DNA of 64,000 nucleotides from positions 85,933,484 to 85,997,483 of the forward strand of contig CM066313.1 of NCBI GenBank assembly GCA_033807775.1. Direction: 5' to 3'. This document shows, piece by piece, positions 34,376 through 45,778 of this stretch; position 1 is the stretch's first letter; the number at the start of each line of letters is the position of its first letter. Below the pieces are notes generated by a model that saw only the letters and a list, made by a program, of their open reading frames with translations, was not told the DNA's origin and searched no databases. Source of the stretch: Saussurea involucrata (taxonomy: Eukaryota; Streptophyta; Magnoliopsida; Asterales; Asteraceae). A program made the translations under genes and the position numbers.

Positions 34376-35754
34376 GAAATCAACTGTACTTCTCCCTTCT
34401 GCCTTTCCCCATAAACAATTACATCCTCTTGATCAACCACCGGAATTCGGATCAACTTCTTAGCACACATTATTTCGGCTTGGTTATCAGACAACCAATC
34501 CATTCCCAAAATAACATCAAATCCTCCAATTTCCATTAACAACATGCTAATCGGAAATTTTATATCCTCTATCTGGATCATACAACCATCTATTCTTTCA
34601 TCAACCAAGGCTAGACCCCCATTAGCTATTTCAACTACTAAGGCATCTCCTAGAGTAGTGACAGGCATAGCTAATTTTCCATAGAACACTTTGGATACAA
34701 ACGAATAATTTGCACCACAATCAAATAACACACGAGCAGGTATAGAGTTTATAAGGAATGTACCAGAGACAACATCCTTGGATCCCTTCGCTTCTTCAAC
34801 TGTCATATTAAACGCTCGTCCTGTTGGCTTTGGTATAACTGCTTTGTTTCCCTGTTCCCCTTCCTTTTTCAACTTTGGACAATCCCTTCGAATATGCCCC
34901 GGCTGTTTACACTCAAAACACACTGCACCCGGTAGTAAACAATTAGATGCAAAGTGTCCCGTCTTCCCACATTTAAAACATTCTGGTCCGCTTGTTCGGC
35001 ATGGCCCAAAATGCTTACTCCTACATTTCGGACACCAGTTGGGTTCTTTTCGTGAGTCCGAACGTATATTTTTACCAAACAACCTGAGTTTCTGAGAAGA
35101 ACCTAAGCGACCTTCCCACTTTCTTTTATCCCCAACCTGAGATTTCTCTTCCTTATCTCTAGCGTACATCTCCTCTATCAACTTGGCCTCTTCAATCATT
35201 TCCCTGAGCGTCACAGCCTTTGAATTCCGCACTCGGGACATCATTTCGGCCGGCAACCCTTTCAGATAGGCTTTCACTTTATCTTTCTCAGCAGGAGCCA
35301 CGTGTCCTACCAAGTTCAGTTTTTCCATAAATAACTCCGTATATCTTCTCACTGACATGTTACCCTTTTTGAGATTTCTAAACTGTTCTTCTATCCGATC
35401 CATCTCATGTTCATTACAATATTCTTTCAGTATCTTCTCTTTAAATGTTCTCCAAGTCATAGCATGTAACACCGTTGTCGTTAATGAAGCTGTCAAAACA
35501 ATCCACCAGTTCAAAGCATTACCTCTTAACATCTGAGAAGCAAATCTGACTTTTGATCCTTCCTGACATTCACAGGCTCGGAAAGCTTGCTCTATTTCCC
35601 GCAGCCAACTCATACACGCAACTGGACTGTCTTCTCCTTTAAATTCAGGCGGCCTGCAGCTTAGAAATGTTTTGTAAGAACAAATTCTGTCTACCCTTCG
35701 TTCCGCCTCTAACCTTGGATTACCTATCGGATTTATCACCCCAGTATCAATCAC
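34324..35754 (-). CDS. gag-pro: Gypsy B gag (main part) and protease
   Basis: This 476-codon frame holds the retrotransposon gag domain (PPEFKGED, WLREIEQAFRACEC), CCHC zinc knuckles (CFKCGKTGHFASNC, CFECKQPGHIRRDC) that bind the RNA, and an aspartic protease at the C-terminus. The protease active site reads FDCGANYSFVS, with Cys where Ser or Thr is usual, followed by the second block ILGMDWL. It ends at 34324, overlapping pol by 32 nt in another frame. The N-terminal part of gag lies upstream in a third frame, so 35754 is probably not the true start. Confidence 0.8.
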   Translation of the reverse strand: MIDTGVINPIGNPRLEAERRVDRICSYKTFLSCRPPEFKGEDSPVACMSWLREIEQAFRACECQEGSKVRFASQMLRGNALNWWIVLTASLTTTVLHAMTWRTFKEKILKEYCNEHEMDRIEEQFRNLKKGNMSVRRYTELFMEKLNLVGHVAPAEKDKVKAYLKGLPAEMMSRVRNSKAVTLREMIEEAKLIEEMYARDKEEKSQVGDKRKWEGRLGSSQKLRLFGKNIRSDSRKEPNWCPKCRSKHFGPCRTSGPECFKCGKTGHFASNCLLPGAVCFECKQPGHIRRDCPKLKKEGEQGNKAVIPKPTGRAFNMTVEEAKGSKDVVSGTFLINSIPARVLFDCGANYSFVSKVFYGKLAMPVTTLGDALVVEIANGGLALVDERIDGCMIQIEDIKFPISMLLMEIGGFDVILGMDWLSDNQAEIMCAKKLIRIPVVDQEDVIVYGERQKGEVQLISVFSKRMFVIFDICSGR

Positions 35755-35768
35755 TGGACGCCTCGGTT

Positions 35769-36074
35769 CTATATTTCTGTCATTGATAGCTTTGTAAACA
35801 TTTTGGTTTGTCTTTCCATGGAGGCGTTCATCAAATCAGCTTGTCTTTCTACCGAAGCATTCATCATTCTTGACACGTTCTCCATTATTCTTGCCTCCAT
35901 ATTAGAATCCGTTGTCTGACTAACATTGCTAGTACCCACCCTCGGAGCTGAAGTATGCATACCTCCCAAAGAAAGAAAATCTCTTGGGGCATTATGCATG
36001 TTACTCACTTCTGCCTCCTCGGTTCCAACTCTTTCTCTAGGTGGCGTATTCACCATTGCTCTGATCAAACACAA
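35769..36074 (-). pseudogene. Gypsy B gag N-terminal part, frameshifted
   Basis: A 101-codon frame begins near the 5' LTR (about 330 bp downstream) and reads MCLIRAMVNTPPRERVG, then a methionine-rich helix (NVSRMMNASVERQADLM). Near 35790-35805 the reading continues in another frame as QNVYKAINDRNIEPRRPV, which leads directly into the main gag frame. A single-base indel thus separates the gag N-terminus from the rest. Confidence 0.65.
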
Positions 36075-36386
36075 ATAACCATATAAATGGTTAAGCAGAA
36101 TTCTAACATACTAAACGTACTTTATCACTAATTAGCCCTTGCAACAATTTAGAAACACATTCTTATGTAACAATATATCCATAATGACAGTAGCTAATTG
36201 AAATTGCGAACATATCATACATGAGAATTCTCGTCCTCATCGTTACAATACTAAATTAGTGTATTTCCGTCCACCCTAAGACTACCTCGTCTTAGCAATT
36301 CTACCCATCTCTCGTAGATCATAACATAATTTCATCACAGCTTAAGTCTAGGCATATCAAATTCATACCTAGTTCGCTTAAACTAA

Positions 36387-36399
36387 GGCTCTGATACCA
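36387..36399 (-). other. Gypsy B primer binding site
   Basis: The minus strand reads TGGTATCAGAGCC, three bases after the 5' LTR, complementary to initiator tRNA-Met. Confidence 0.85.
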
Positions 36400-36402
36400 T
36401 AC

Positions 36403-38341
36403 TGTAACACCCTAAAATTCAGGGCCAATTTAAACTTCAAAATACACGTGTTATGATCATCAAAATATCAGACTTTTATAAACCAAAGGATCAAAAGTAT
36501 GTTTCTATATACATAAGATCATCTAACTTAAATAATCTGATCAATCTAATTATACATCACAATAAGATCAACCAGATTATCTAAGGCTTGTCCCAAAAGT
36601 CATCAAAATATCCTGATCCTTTGATATCACCAAGTCTGATTGTTCTTCAACTGTCATCTCACTTCCCCACTATTTCCCAGAGCCTGCACCTGGTAAGACA
36701 ATTTAATTTGAAACATTAGGCTTTCGCCTAGTGAGATTATCCAAATCAAATTAAAATTAAACAACAAAATATCAACAGATATAACAAACCTGTTAACGGC
36801 CATCTTACCACACCAAGCTCTTATCAACCAAAGGAATCCACCCATTCCTTATTTGTGACTAATTCACCTAGTCATCATCACTATCAACGAGAATTACTAT
36901 AAATCCCACCTGACTTATAAATAACTCTAACTCCCAGAAATTACAGTTTCCAAACCTGCATCTTTCTGATTTAAAATCAAATACTCCACAATAAAGATAT
37001 CTCATCTTTCGTTTGAAATGGGAATTACAACTCCAAGTCTGCCATTCCTCATTTCGTTTCCTCCCCATCTTGAATCACTGGTCTCAAATGAGATTTCCTT
37101 CTTATCGCGATCAACAACCACCAGAGACCCTCACAGATGATTCAAGATTCACTCCAACAACTAGAAATACATCCTAACGGTCCCCAGCTAGTAAACGGTT
37201 CTCATTATACCGTACTATATGCCCACTAGACCAGATGTAGATTTCTAGCCAACGCCACACAATAAATGTGTATTATCACTCATTCTATTGTATACTAAAG
37301 CTATACAATTCAACATATATTCTATATCTCTATGTACAGAGTATTAAATTCAACGATTATCCCCACTTTGCTATTTAGCATCGGGGATCAATACTTCAAC
37401 AATTAACTATGGCTCCGGACTTATAATTAAGTCATTACAATTCAATATATCATGGTTTTTACATCAACAACAGAGTTATAAACATATAACAATTAGCATA
37501 TTCATATCAGATTGCATGTCACATAACAGCCTCAAAATGCTACTGGAAGTCAAAAACTTTTCGCAAGCTACTGTAGCGAAAACTACACTTTTCGCAAGCC
37601 AAGGCTGCGAAAACTTCACTTTTCGCAACCCACAGTTGCGAAAACCCCACTTCTCGCAACCCTCTATTGCGACAACTTCACTTTTCGCAACCAACTGTTG
37701 CGAAAAGTTCTACTTTGCGCAACCCTCTATTACGAAAAGTTACTGTTCATCGTCACTTCCATTTTTGATTCAGTTCTCTACTGTTCATTAAGCTTACCAT
37801 TTCTTAATCCAATCATACCAGTGTTATTAAATACAAGTATAGTATATCTATAACACTTTTAATTGCTTAATTTTAACAAGAATGAATAACTCACCTGGGT
37901 AAACTTGAACACAGTAAACTTCCAGTCCAAATGGCTTAATCAACAGCTTAATCCCAGTCTGAACACAATACTATAACTTAAATTCATGGAGATGAATGAT
38001 TATAACTCAGAAAGTAAGTTCTTACCACAATAATCACAAAAATGCTTTCTCTTCTTTTCTTCTTTTCTTCCTCTCGTCTACTTCTCTCGCTATTTCTCTG
38101 TTTCTTTCTATAACTTTTCTTTTTAGACAATTAAACAAAGGAAATCAGTATTTTCTAATACTGATTCCTCCTAGTATGACACCTCTCATTTAAAACATGA
38201 GTCATTAACTAGGTTTCCAAAATAAACCCCAAACTTCCAAATAATTCAATTTAACCCTCCAAGTTAATTTCTTCAAAATAAATTATATCAAAATACAAAT
38301 TATATCTTATTAATTTACAATAGAAATTTCGGGGTGTTACA
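36403..38341 (-). repeat. Gypsy B 5' LTR
   Basis: 1939 bp, almost identical to 29495-31433. It carries the same TTTTCGCAA/TTGCGAAAA array at 37557-37742. Confidence 0.9.
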
Positions 38342-38414
38342 TGAAAGAAGTAGCTACACAACGTTTAGCTAGCTGGTTCAATGGTCTTGTTTTCATCTAT
38401 CTCTATAAAGTCAA

Positions 38415-38672
38415 CACTACTAAACGAAAGACTTAACCTACAAACTTTTCCTTGGAAAGGGTGATCCTTCACAAAATCGTCACAAGAGTTGGTAGGTAAT
38501 GCAAACCAGTGACATATTACCCACCCACGGATTCTCTGGTGATCCATGGTTATTTTCTTGAAAACATCGGATTTTACCTAACCATTAATATTGTCGGGAT
38601 GATCCCTGGATAACTACTGACGGAAATTTTCTTGGATGAATTTTGTGGGTAAAAGTAATTTGTTTTGTAGTG
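38415..38672. mobile_element. CACTA-type MITE with CAA target duplication
   Basis: 258 bp, from CACTACTAAACGAAAGACTT to AAGTAATTTGTTTTGTAGTG, flanked by CAA on both sides. WRKY copy 3 has the empty site (ACTCAAATACATGC near 43753-43766). It is shared with copy 1. It lies in the intron after the WRKY-domain exon. Confidence 0.8.
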
Positions 38673-39317
38673 CAAATACGTGCTTTCAATGTTTTGTGGC
38701 TTATTAGAAGGTTATTAAAAGCTAGAAATGATAGATATATGGATCACCTTCTTTTTGACTGGGCAGGATGGTGCAAAAGAGCACTTATAGTAAGCTCTAG
38801 GTGAAGGGTTATCTCTGGTCACTTTCTGTCCATACTTTCGCCACTGATATCCATCCTTTACTACCTAAACATATATAATTTAACAAGACTATAACTTAAT
38901 TCCATAATCTACATAAAATTATAGCCCCTCCGCTACAATAAAATGGGGTTTTCACGACGTCCAACCGTCCTTGATCGACTTAATAGAGTACTTAATGGAA
39001 ATTTAAGTTTAGAGAACCAAAAACTGTACGTGCATCCTATCTAAATACAATTACAATAAGATGTTAGGACAAAACTTGGTTCTAAAAAGACACAAAAAGT
39101 AAATTATTATATTAGTCTTTTAATAGCACATTTAGACATTCAATTAGACTTGTATATAGAGACATTTTTCAAAAATATCATATAAAAAAATTAAATGGAC
39201 GATTTACTTTTTGTGTCCTATTAAATTGTTGAACGTGTTAGTTTGACAAACTTTGTCCTAACAACTTTATTATAACACCTTTAAAAAGCTAGGATGCATA
39301 CTTCTTGGATTTATCAA

Positions 39318-39536
39318 CATTTAACTAAGACAACATATGCGAAAATGTTGCTTAAGATACTTTGAGGCAACATACAATCATTTATACGTTGCTTAAGGTC
39401 ACACTTAGGCAACATAGAACCACATTTTGCCTAAGAAGAAACTTAGGCAACATATAAAAGTCTTTGTTGCCTAAGCTTATCGTAAGCAACATAGACAATT
39501 AACAGTTGTTGTCTAAGACAACATTTGGTGTAGTGG
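39318..39536. mobile_element. CACTA-like terminal fragment in WRKY copy 2
   Basis: Same as the block at 777-996, with GGCAACATA subterminal repeats and a GTAGTG end. It is absent from copy 3. Confidence 0.45.
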
Positions 39537-39882
39537 TAGAACGTTTATGGATTCTAGAACACGTATTTTGTTGAAGCGTGATGTTAATAAGTACCATGCA
39601 TTTATCAGACGGATCGTCTATCCGTCTATAAACTCTTGTGATGCCCTCATTTGGCTTTTTCAAAGATCCGCAATCATGAAGATTCTCCGTGCTCCCACTG
39701 GCGTTGCCATCCTCACACTTGCCAAACTTTCTTTTTTTTGGATTAGTTAGCAATACATCATTATCTTGCATGAGTTTGTTAACATGGTTTTGGAGGGTGT
39801 TGTTTTTGTCCCAAACAATAGTTAGCATCTCCCGTAGCTTCTTGTTCTCCAATCTCATCTGGTTTAGATCATCATTCATCTG

Positions 39883-39887
<5 letters not shown>

Positions 39888-39949
<62 letters not shown>
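39888..39949. repeat. (TA)n microsatellite in WRKY copy 2 intron 1
   Basis: A long TA run just upstream of the exon 2 acceptor. It is short in copies 1 and 3. Confidence 0.9.
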
Positions 39950-39950
<1 letters not shown>

Positions 39951-40024
39951 ATTAGAAGAAGATATAAAATGTTTAAACCCCACACACACACATGTGAAAT
40001 ACAGGGGTCAGGTTCAGAAGAAAA

Positions 40025-40155
40025 CCTCAAAAAAATGGAAAACTGAATAACACTCTGTTAGCCTTTCATTTGGACGGTATGCACTTGTGCATACAAGTGA
40101 ACACCGTCCAGATGAGATGAAAGGCCACCAAGGTGTTCTTCAGTTTTTCATTTTT
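40025..40155. mobile_element. Foldback MITE in WRKY copy 2 intron 1
   Basis: Homologous to 1448-1572: the ends are inverted (GAAAACTGAATAACA against TGTTCTTCAGTTTTTC). Confidence 0.6.
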
Positions 40156-40525
40156 TTTTTAGATTTTCCCCTTAACCTTGCTCATGAAATATAATATATA
40201 TATACACGTTAGATAATATGGATGGAGTTATGGATACTTACTGGGGTATCATCGGTTTTGTGGAAGGGAGTGACGTTAAGATCTATGGCAAGAGATGCAT
40301 CGAGTACCATTGTTTTTAGGCAAGTCTTATGTTGGTCAAGCGAGTGAAGAATCCATGATTAGGGATTCAAGTTTTTATAATAGAAAGAATAGTAATTAAC
40401 AAGTCATGGTCATTCTTTTATCTTAATTTTTAGGTTTTTCTGGGGATCGAGATGTGGGTGCAGAAATTTCCAGGAAAGACACCATGGCTTCTCAACAACA
40501 AATGGATTAAAAGTCTGCATGGTGG

Positions 40526-41008
40526 GGGAAAAAATCTGCTGTCCAACTCTTCCCTATCCCAACCATGTCCCACCAATCACATAATGACACCTCATTATTT
40601 TATTTAAATAACTAATTAATAAATCAACCCACCATCCATTATAATTGTCAATAAAAAATATAATTAATTCAATCTTGTTCTTCGATTATATCTAAAAATA
40701 GTTATGAATTAAAACTTAAAACTATCTTAAATTAGTTTGGAAGAAAATAAAAGGAAAAAATAAAAATCGGAAGAAAAAAAGAAAATCGGGATTAAATAAT
40801 TAAAGAGAATATCAAATTAATGTGAATGAGAAAATTTTAGAATTAATTAGGTGGTAAGGGTTTAATGAATGTGAGAGAGTGGAGGGTTAACGGAATGGAT
40901 GGTGGATTGATTTTTAATTAATTATTTAAATAAAATAATGAGGTGTCATTATGTAATTGGTGGGACATCGTTGGGATAGGGAAGGGTTGGACAGCAGATT
41001 TTTTCTCC
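40526..41008. mobile_element. Foldback element with 8-bp target duplication (hAT-like)
   Basis: 483 bp. Both ends are inverted copies over more than 100 bp (AAAAAATCTGCTGTCCAAC, TTCCCTATCCCAAC, ATGTCCCACCAAT, AATGACACCTCATTATTTTA). CATGGTGG flanks both sides (40518-40525 and 41009-41016), and the homologous site near copy 3 (about 48017-48028, GCATGGTAGGTAC) is empty. An 8-bp duplication points to the hAT superfamily. It has no coding capacity. Confidence 0.8.
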
Positions 41009-42856
41009 CATGGTGGGTACTTATTTTAGTAAAGATATAGTAATAGATCAATTAAAGATGGTACATACATTATGAGCTTCGACATAAACAACCATCTAAT
41101 AACTAAAAACAAAATAAGTAGAAATAATCGATCGTGGGTTATCGGTATGAAAAATGTCGTCAAGTTGCAAGGGAGGGGATTTGCGATACATTTCAGAGGT
41201 TTAAAACTCCTCGATTTGCATTCAATTTGTGTAAGTACGCACATTCAAAATATGGAAGCTTAAACCTCGTCAGTTTCGTGATCTTTAATTACCAGCATCA
41301 TGAAATGCAAGTTTTTTTATATATATAGAGTGTCAATAATCAGATGCATATGTACGTTAACGAATGACAAAGAATGTCGTGTCCTTGTTTGTTTTCTAAA
41401 GTTGGATCAAGTGATCATCAATATGATATGTTTACAATTGTGTTTGAGTTGTATATATGCAACTTTCATATATAAATTTTAAAAGTTGGTTATATTTGTT
41501 TCAAAATTATAATGAATTTCCGGTTGCATACAACAATAAAACTCTAAAGAAAATGCAAGTGTCCTTCTTACGAAAGCGTCATTTTCTATGTCTAACAATC
41601 CATCATACGTTTTCTAGATAAAAAATTCAATCGTCATAAACCATGCATTTTCTTCTATTACTTTGTTGATATGGTCAATTGCTTCCTATAAGACCATGAG
41701 TACCGCTTCCTATCATACCCTCTAAACCCTGATGTCACCTCAGCGTCACATCAGCTTTTCTCTTTCCTACCCTCCTTACCCTAAAGTGGAGTACCGCTTC
41801 CTATCATACCCTCTGAACCCACCCTTTACCCGCGACCCACCTACCCGTCCTACCCGTACCGTCTACCCGTGGTACCCGCGCCCTACCCGATGTGAACCCG
41901 CCGTGGTACCCGAAGGTGGTACGCACGGCCTAACACCCGTTGTGGGTGTTTTAACATAGGTTTCTTCTTGGTCTTGGTCTTGAGAAACTTCATTTGTAAG
42001 CAATTGACGAAAAGAGTACTCATTGACTTGTACTTGGTACTTTTTCTTTCGATTTGGCCACTACGTTTTATTTGATATCACTACAAAATAAACGACTTTT
42101 ACCCACAAAACTTATCCAGAGAATTTTTCGTCGGTTATTATCCAGAAAATATCAATGGTTCAGTAGAATCCGATATTTTTCGAGAAAATACCCATGTATC
42201 TCCTAGAGAATCTCTAAGTAATTTGTCGCTGATTTGCATTACCCACAAAAAACTTACCCACCAACTTTATTGACGTCATACCCATGGATCACCCAAAAAT
42301 TTTACCCACAAAAAACTTACCCACCAACTTTAGTGACGTGATACCCATGGATCACCCAAAAAAATTAATCACCAATCGCGTATAAAACCCAAAACAACCG
42401 TTTATATATAAAAGTCATATTTGTAGTAGTCGACGGTTTTGTAACAAATCACACTTTAGCGACAGATTTTTCAGGGAAAAGTTCGTTCCATCAGCAAACT
42501 TGTCACGATCAATTTACTTATCACATTGAAGCCTAATATATCATATATTAAGGAAAGTATATATAGTGTGTGCAATTAAGTCACAAATTTTACATTAGAT
42601 CATGCATCAATCTGAGTTTTGCTTTGAACCCGGCCTCACATATATACCATGTCATTGCACTTGGGTCATACGCTTACACTCGGTCCATTTAGATGTGCAA
42701 GAAAGTTTAGTATAGTCGAATAACAGGTATCATTGCATCTGATAAGTTAGCAACACATAATAAATACACTCGATTCATATATATTTTCCAAAAGATCCAA
42801 CAAGTCTTAAGAGGTGTAACGGAGTTTAAGATCATAATAGTTTAGAAATAACGGTT
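41009..42856. other. 5' flank of WRKY copy 2
   Basis: Homologous to 48029-49942 upstream of copy 3. It contains a CACTACAAAATAAACGACTT element-like start at about 42081. I see no gene. Confidence 0.55.
41690..41931. mobile_element. Insertion private to copy 2 flank, ACCCG/GTACC-rich
   Basis: The homologous sequence near copy 3 reads CCTATAACACCCG without this 240-bp segment. The ends (GACCATGAGTACC and GGTACGCACGGCC) are weak inverted repeats. Repeated TACCCG/GTACC motifs fill the interior. Probably a small TIR element. The open frame in it is not a gene. Confidence 0.4.
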
Positions 42857-43436
42857 CTCGCGTATATATTTCTGAGGGAATTTATTTATTTATAAAAAAT
42901 AGATTCCGCCGGAAATAATATCAACAATGTTTCAAAAGTTAAAATATTCTACCGCAATTCTTTTTAAATATTAAAAAGTATTTATTTTTTTCTAAGAACA
43001 ATTAAAAGTATTAGATTTCGAAACATAAAATTATTGTGGGTAATCCGTCGACAATTTTAATTAATTTTCATTTAATATTAAATAAATAAATAATCTGTCG
43101 GAAAACCACCGGAGATTTGCTTGAAATTCGGACGATTTAAAGAAAAATAGCAAAAAGTCTCAAGCGAATTTCCGGCGGAAGTCAAGGTCATATGACTTTT
43201 TTTTAATCACGTCCAAAATCCGCTAGATTTACCCTTTTGTCAAGTGGTGTATGGAGTCCAATTTATGGGTATGTAGAGTTATACCGGTTGTTGTATGCAC
43301 AACCCGACGAATACGAGCATATGATATCATTAGGTTATGTTAAACGTTGAAGAACCATTACCAATCCATTAACATTTGCCATGATGATATATGTGCACAG
43401 TTGTATACATGGAAATCGACATGCTTAACTAAAAGT

Positions 43437-45778
43437 CTAACACAAATCGTATTCCAAAATATTGGAGGTAATGGCATCCGCAAGATCTTCAATGAAATCA
43501 GGGTTTCTTCTTAAAGAATTTGCCATTTGTTCAACCAACACCTCATCGAATTTCATCACCTCCATTGGCGAGTTTAACCTTATGTTTCTAGTCTGAATCT
43601 CGGGTTCTTTCTCCAGGCTTTCGTGGTTATGCTCTCCTTCATAAATCACAACTAGAAGATGGGCATCATCCACACTTCTTTGTACCTGAAAGAAGTAGCT
43701 ACACAACGTTTAGCTAGCTGGTTCAATGGTCTTGTTTTCATCCATCTTTATAAACTCAAATACATGCTTTCTAAGTTTAATTTGTAGCTTATTAGAGCAT
43801 CTCCAACTGCTCCTATAAAATTGAGAAAACTAAACTTTTAATTGTTCTCTAAATTATTACAACAACTTCTTTATATTCTTCTCTAAAATAGAGAAAAATC
43901 CAAGTTTAATTAGTGAATTCTCTAAAACTTGGTAAATGAAGAGAGAAATTATTTTTTATTCATTTCCACCAATAAGGTTGAGTTACTATTATTTTTTACA
44001 AATTCTTTTTAGAAAATGTATTTGGATGATAAATTTAAGTAATGTTTTAATAATATTATAATGGATGTTGAAATCTCGAAAATAGAAAAACCTGTTGGAG
44101 CTAAATGTAAATTTTTTAGAGATTTTTACTTTTGATTCTCATTTTAGAAAAATTATAAAAAATCTATTAGAGATAAGCTAGAAATAATAGATATATGGAT
44201 CACCTTCTTTTTGACTGGGCAGGATGGTGCAAAGGAGCACTTGTAGTAAGCTCTAGGTGAAGGGTTATCTCTTGTCACTTTCTGCCCATACTTTCTCCAC
44301 TGATATCCATCCTTTACTACCTAAACATAATTCAACAAAACTATAACTTAATTCCATAATCTACATAAAATTATAGATCCTCACTACAACAAAATGGTGT
44401 TTTCACGACGTCCAACTGTCCTTGATCGACTTAATAGAGTACTTAATGGAAATTTGTTTATAGAACCAAATCACAATATATATATTAGTCTTTTTATAGG
44501 ACATTTAGACTTGTATATATATGATATTTTTCAAAAGTATCATATAAAAAAATTAAATGGACGATTTACTTTTTGTGTCCTATATTAAAGTGGTGAACGT
44601 GTTAGTTTTGAAAAACTTTGTCCTGATAACTTATTATAACGCCTTTCGTTAGGATATGATGCATACTTCTTGGATTTATGAACTTAAAATATCCCATTAA
44701 GCACTCCGTAGAGTGTTCACTACAAAATAAATGACTTTTATCCACAGAATTTACCCAGGGAAACTTCCGTCGGTGATTAGCCAAGAATCACCCAGAAAAT
44801 ATCAATAGAATCCAAAGTTTTTTGAGAAAATACTCATGGATCACCTAGAGAATCACTGGGTAATTGTCACGGATTTGCATTACCCACCAACTTTTGTGAC
44901 GAGTGATCACCCTTTAATGACAGATTTTCCAGGGAAAAGTTCATAGGTAAAAGTCTATCGTTTAGTAGTGGTTTATGCATTCTAGAACACGTATTTTGTT
45001 GAAGCGTGATGTTAAGTACCATGCTTTTATCAGACGGATCATCTATCCGTCTATAAACTCTTGTGATGCCCTCATTTGGCCTTTTCAACGATCCGTGATC
45101 ATGAAGATTCTCCGTGCTTTCACTAGCGTTGCCCTCCTCACACTCGCCAAACTTTCTTTTATTTGGATTAGTGAGCAATACATCATTATCTTGCATGAGT
45201 TTGTTAACATGGTTTTGGAGGGTGTTGTTTTTGTCCCAAACAATTGCTAGCATCTCCCGTAGCTTCTTGTTCTCCAGGCTCATCTGGTTTAGATCATCAT
45301 TCATCTGCTGATATATATACATATATATATATATATTAATTTACATTAGAAGAAGATATAAAATGTTTAAATCCCCCCCCCCACACACACACACTTACGA
45401 GTAAGTGTGAAATATAGGGTCAGGTTCAGAAGAAAACATAAAAAAACGGAAAACTGAAGAACACCATGTTAGCCTTTCATCTGGACGGTATACACTTGTG
45501 CATACAAGTAATTTTGTAATATTCACACATGCATAATGCATATTTGCATAAAAACCAAAAAAACAACTTAATTTACTTGTATGTACAAATGCATACCGTC
45601 CAGATGAAGAGCCACCAGGGAGTTCTTCAGTTTTCTCTATGAAAATATAATATATATATATATATATATATATACGTTAGATGATATCGATGGAGTTATG
45701 TATACTTACTGGGGTATCATCGGTTTTGTGGAAGGGAGTGACGTTAAGATCTATGGGAAGAGATGTATCGAGTACCAT
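43437..45778 (-). CDS. WRKY transcription factor, copy 3 (group IIa), apparently intact
   Basis: Predicted exons on the minus strand are 45778-45710 (MVLDTSLPIDLNVTPFHKT), 45307-45020 (coiled coil ENKKLREMLAIVWDKN), 44320-44204 (VVKDGYQWRKYGQKVT to CPVKKK) and 43685-43437 (VQRSVDDAHLLV..YEGEHNHE to stop). Lengths of 69, 288, 117 and 249 nt keep one frame and give about 240 aa. All junctions have GT and AG. The intron at KKK/VQR is the V-type intron of groups IIa and IIb. The C2H2 finger is complete (C, C, H, H). The N-terminal DLNVTP fits the EAR motif, so the product may repress W-box genes through TOPLESS-type co-repressors, as known for some WRKY18/40/60 members. It is somewhat shorter than usual for group IIa. 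Whether it is expressed cannot be seen here. Confidence 0.85.
43795..44176. mobile_element. MITE in WRKY copy 3 intron (Tourist-like)
   Basis: Copies 1 and 2 lack this segment between GCTTATTA and GCTAGAAAT. It begins GAGCATCTCCAACTG and ends with a relative of its complement (AGAGATAAGC), like GAGCATC-type Harbinger MITEs. The target duplication is not clear. Confidence 0.5.
44718..44970. mobile_element. CACTA-type MITE with GTT target duplication
   Basis: 253 bp, from CACTACAAAATAAATGACTT to AGTCTATCGTTTAGTAGTG, flanked by GTT (44715-44717 and 44971-44973). It lies in the intron between exons 2 and 3 of WRKY copy 3. It belongs to the same family as 38415-38672. Confidence 0.8.
45430..45640. 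mobile_element. Foldback MITE in WRKY copy 3 intron 1
   Basis: The same family as 1448-1572 but with a longer centre (about 85 bp extra). Ends: GGAAAACTGAAGAACACC and GTTCTTCAGTTTTC. Confidence 0.6.

Larger units (their letters stand above)
29495..38341 (-). mobile_element. Ty3/Gypsy retrotransposon B (chromovirus-like), complete
   Basis: The ends are TGTAACACCC...GGTGTTACA, with a 5-bp target duplication TGAAA (29490-29494 and 38342-38346). Both LTRs are 1939 bp and differ at about six positions, so it is young. On the minus strand the order is 5' LTR, PBS, gag-protease, RT-RNase H-integrase and 3' LTR, the Gypsy order. A chromodomain-like tail after integrase suggests the chromovirus branch (Tekay/Del-like), though the tail is divergent. 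Two frame breaks lie between otherwise open coding blocks. Confidence 0.9.
17268..40310 (-). pseudogene. WRKY transcription factor, copy 2 (group IIa), interrupted by two retrotransposons
   Basis: Four exons are recoverable on the minus strand: 40310-40242 (start codon, DLNVTP EAR-type motif, GTAAGT donor), 39882-39595 (coiled coil, LENKKLREMLTIVWDKN), 38864-38748 (WRKYGQK to CPVKKK), and a last exon (VQRSVDDAHLLV..YEGEHNHESLEK, zinc-finger HNH, to the stop at 17268-17270). The last exon starts at 29488 and is split: 29488-29306 and 17333-17268 are separated by Copia element A. Gypsy element B lies in the intron just before it, with its target duplication at the splice acceptor. The exon sequences themselves remain open. 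I infer loss of function because 12 kb sits in coding sequence close to the C-terminus. A truncated protein that keeps the whole WRKY domain could still be made if element B is spliced out. Confidence 0.85.

Noticed and set aside
41732..41959. 75-codon frame rich in Pro and Tyr
   Set aside because: It comes from TACCCG repeats in a small insertion absent from the homologous flank of copy 3.
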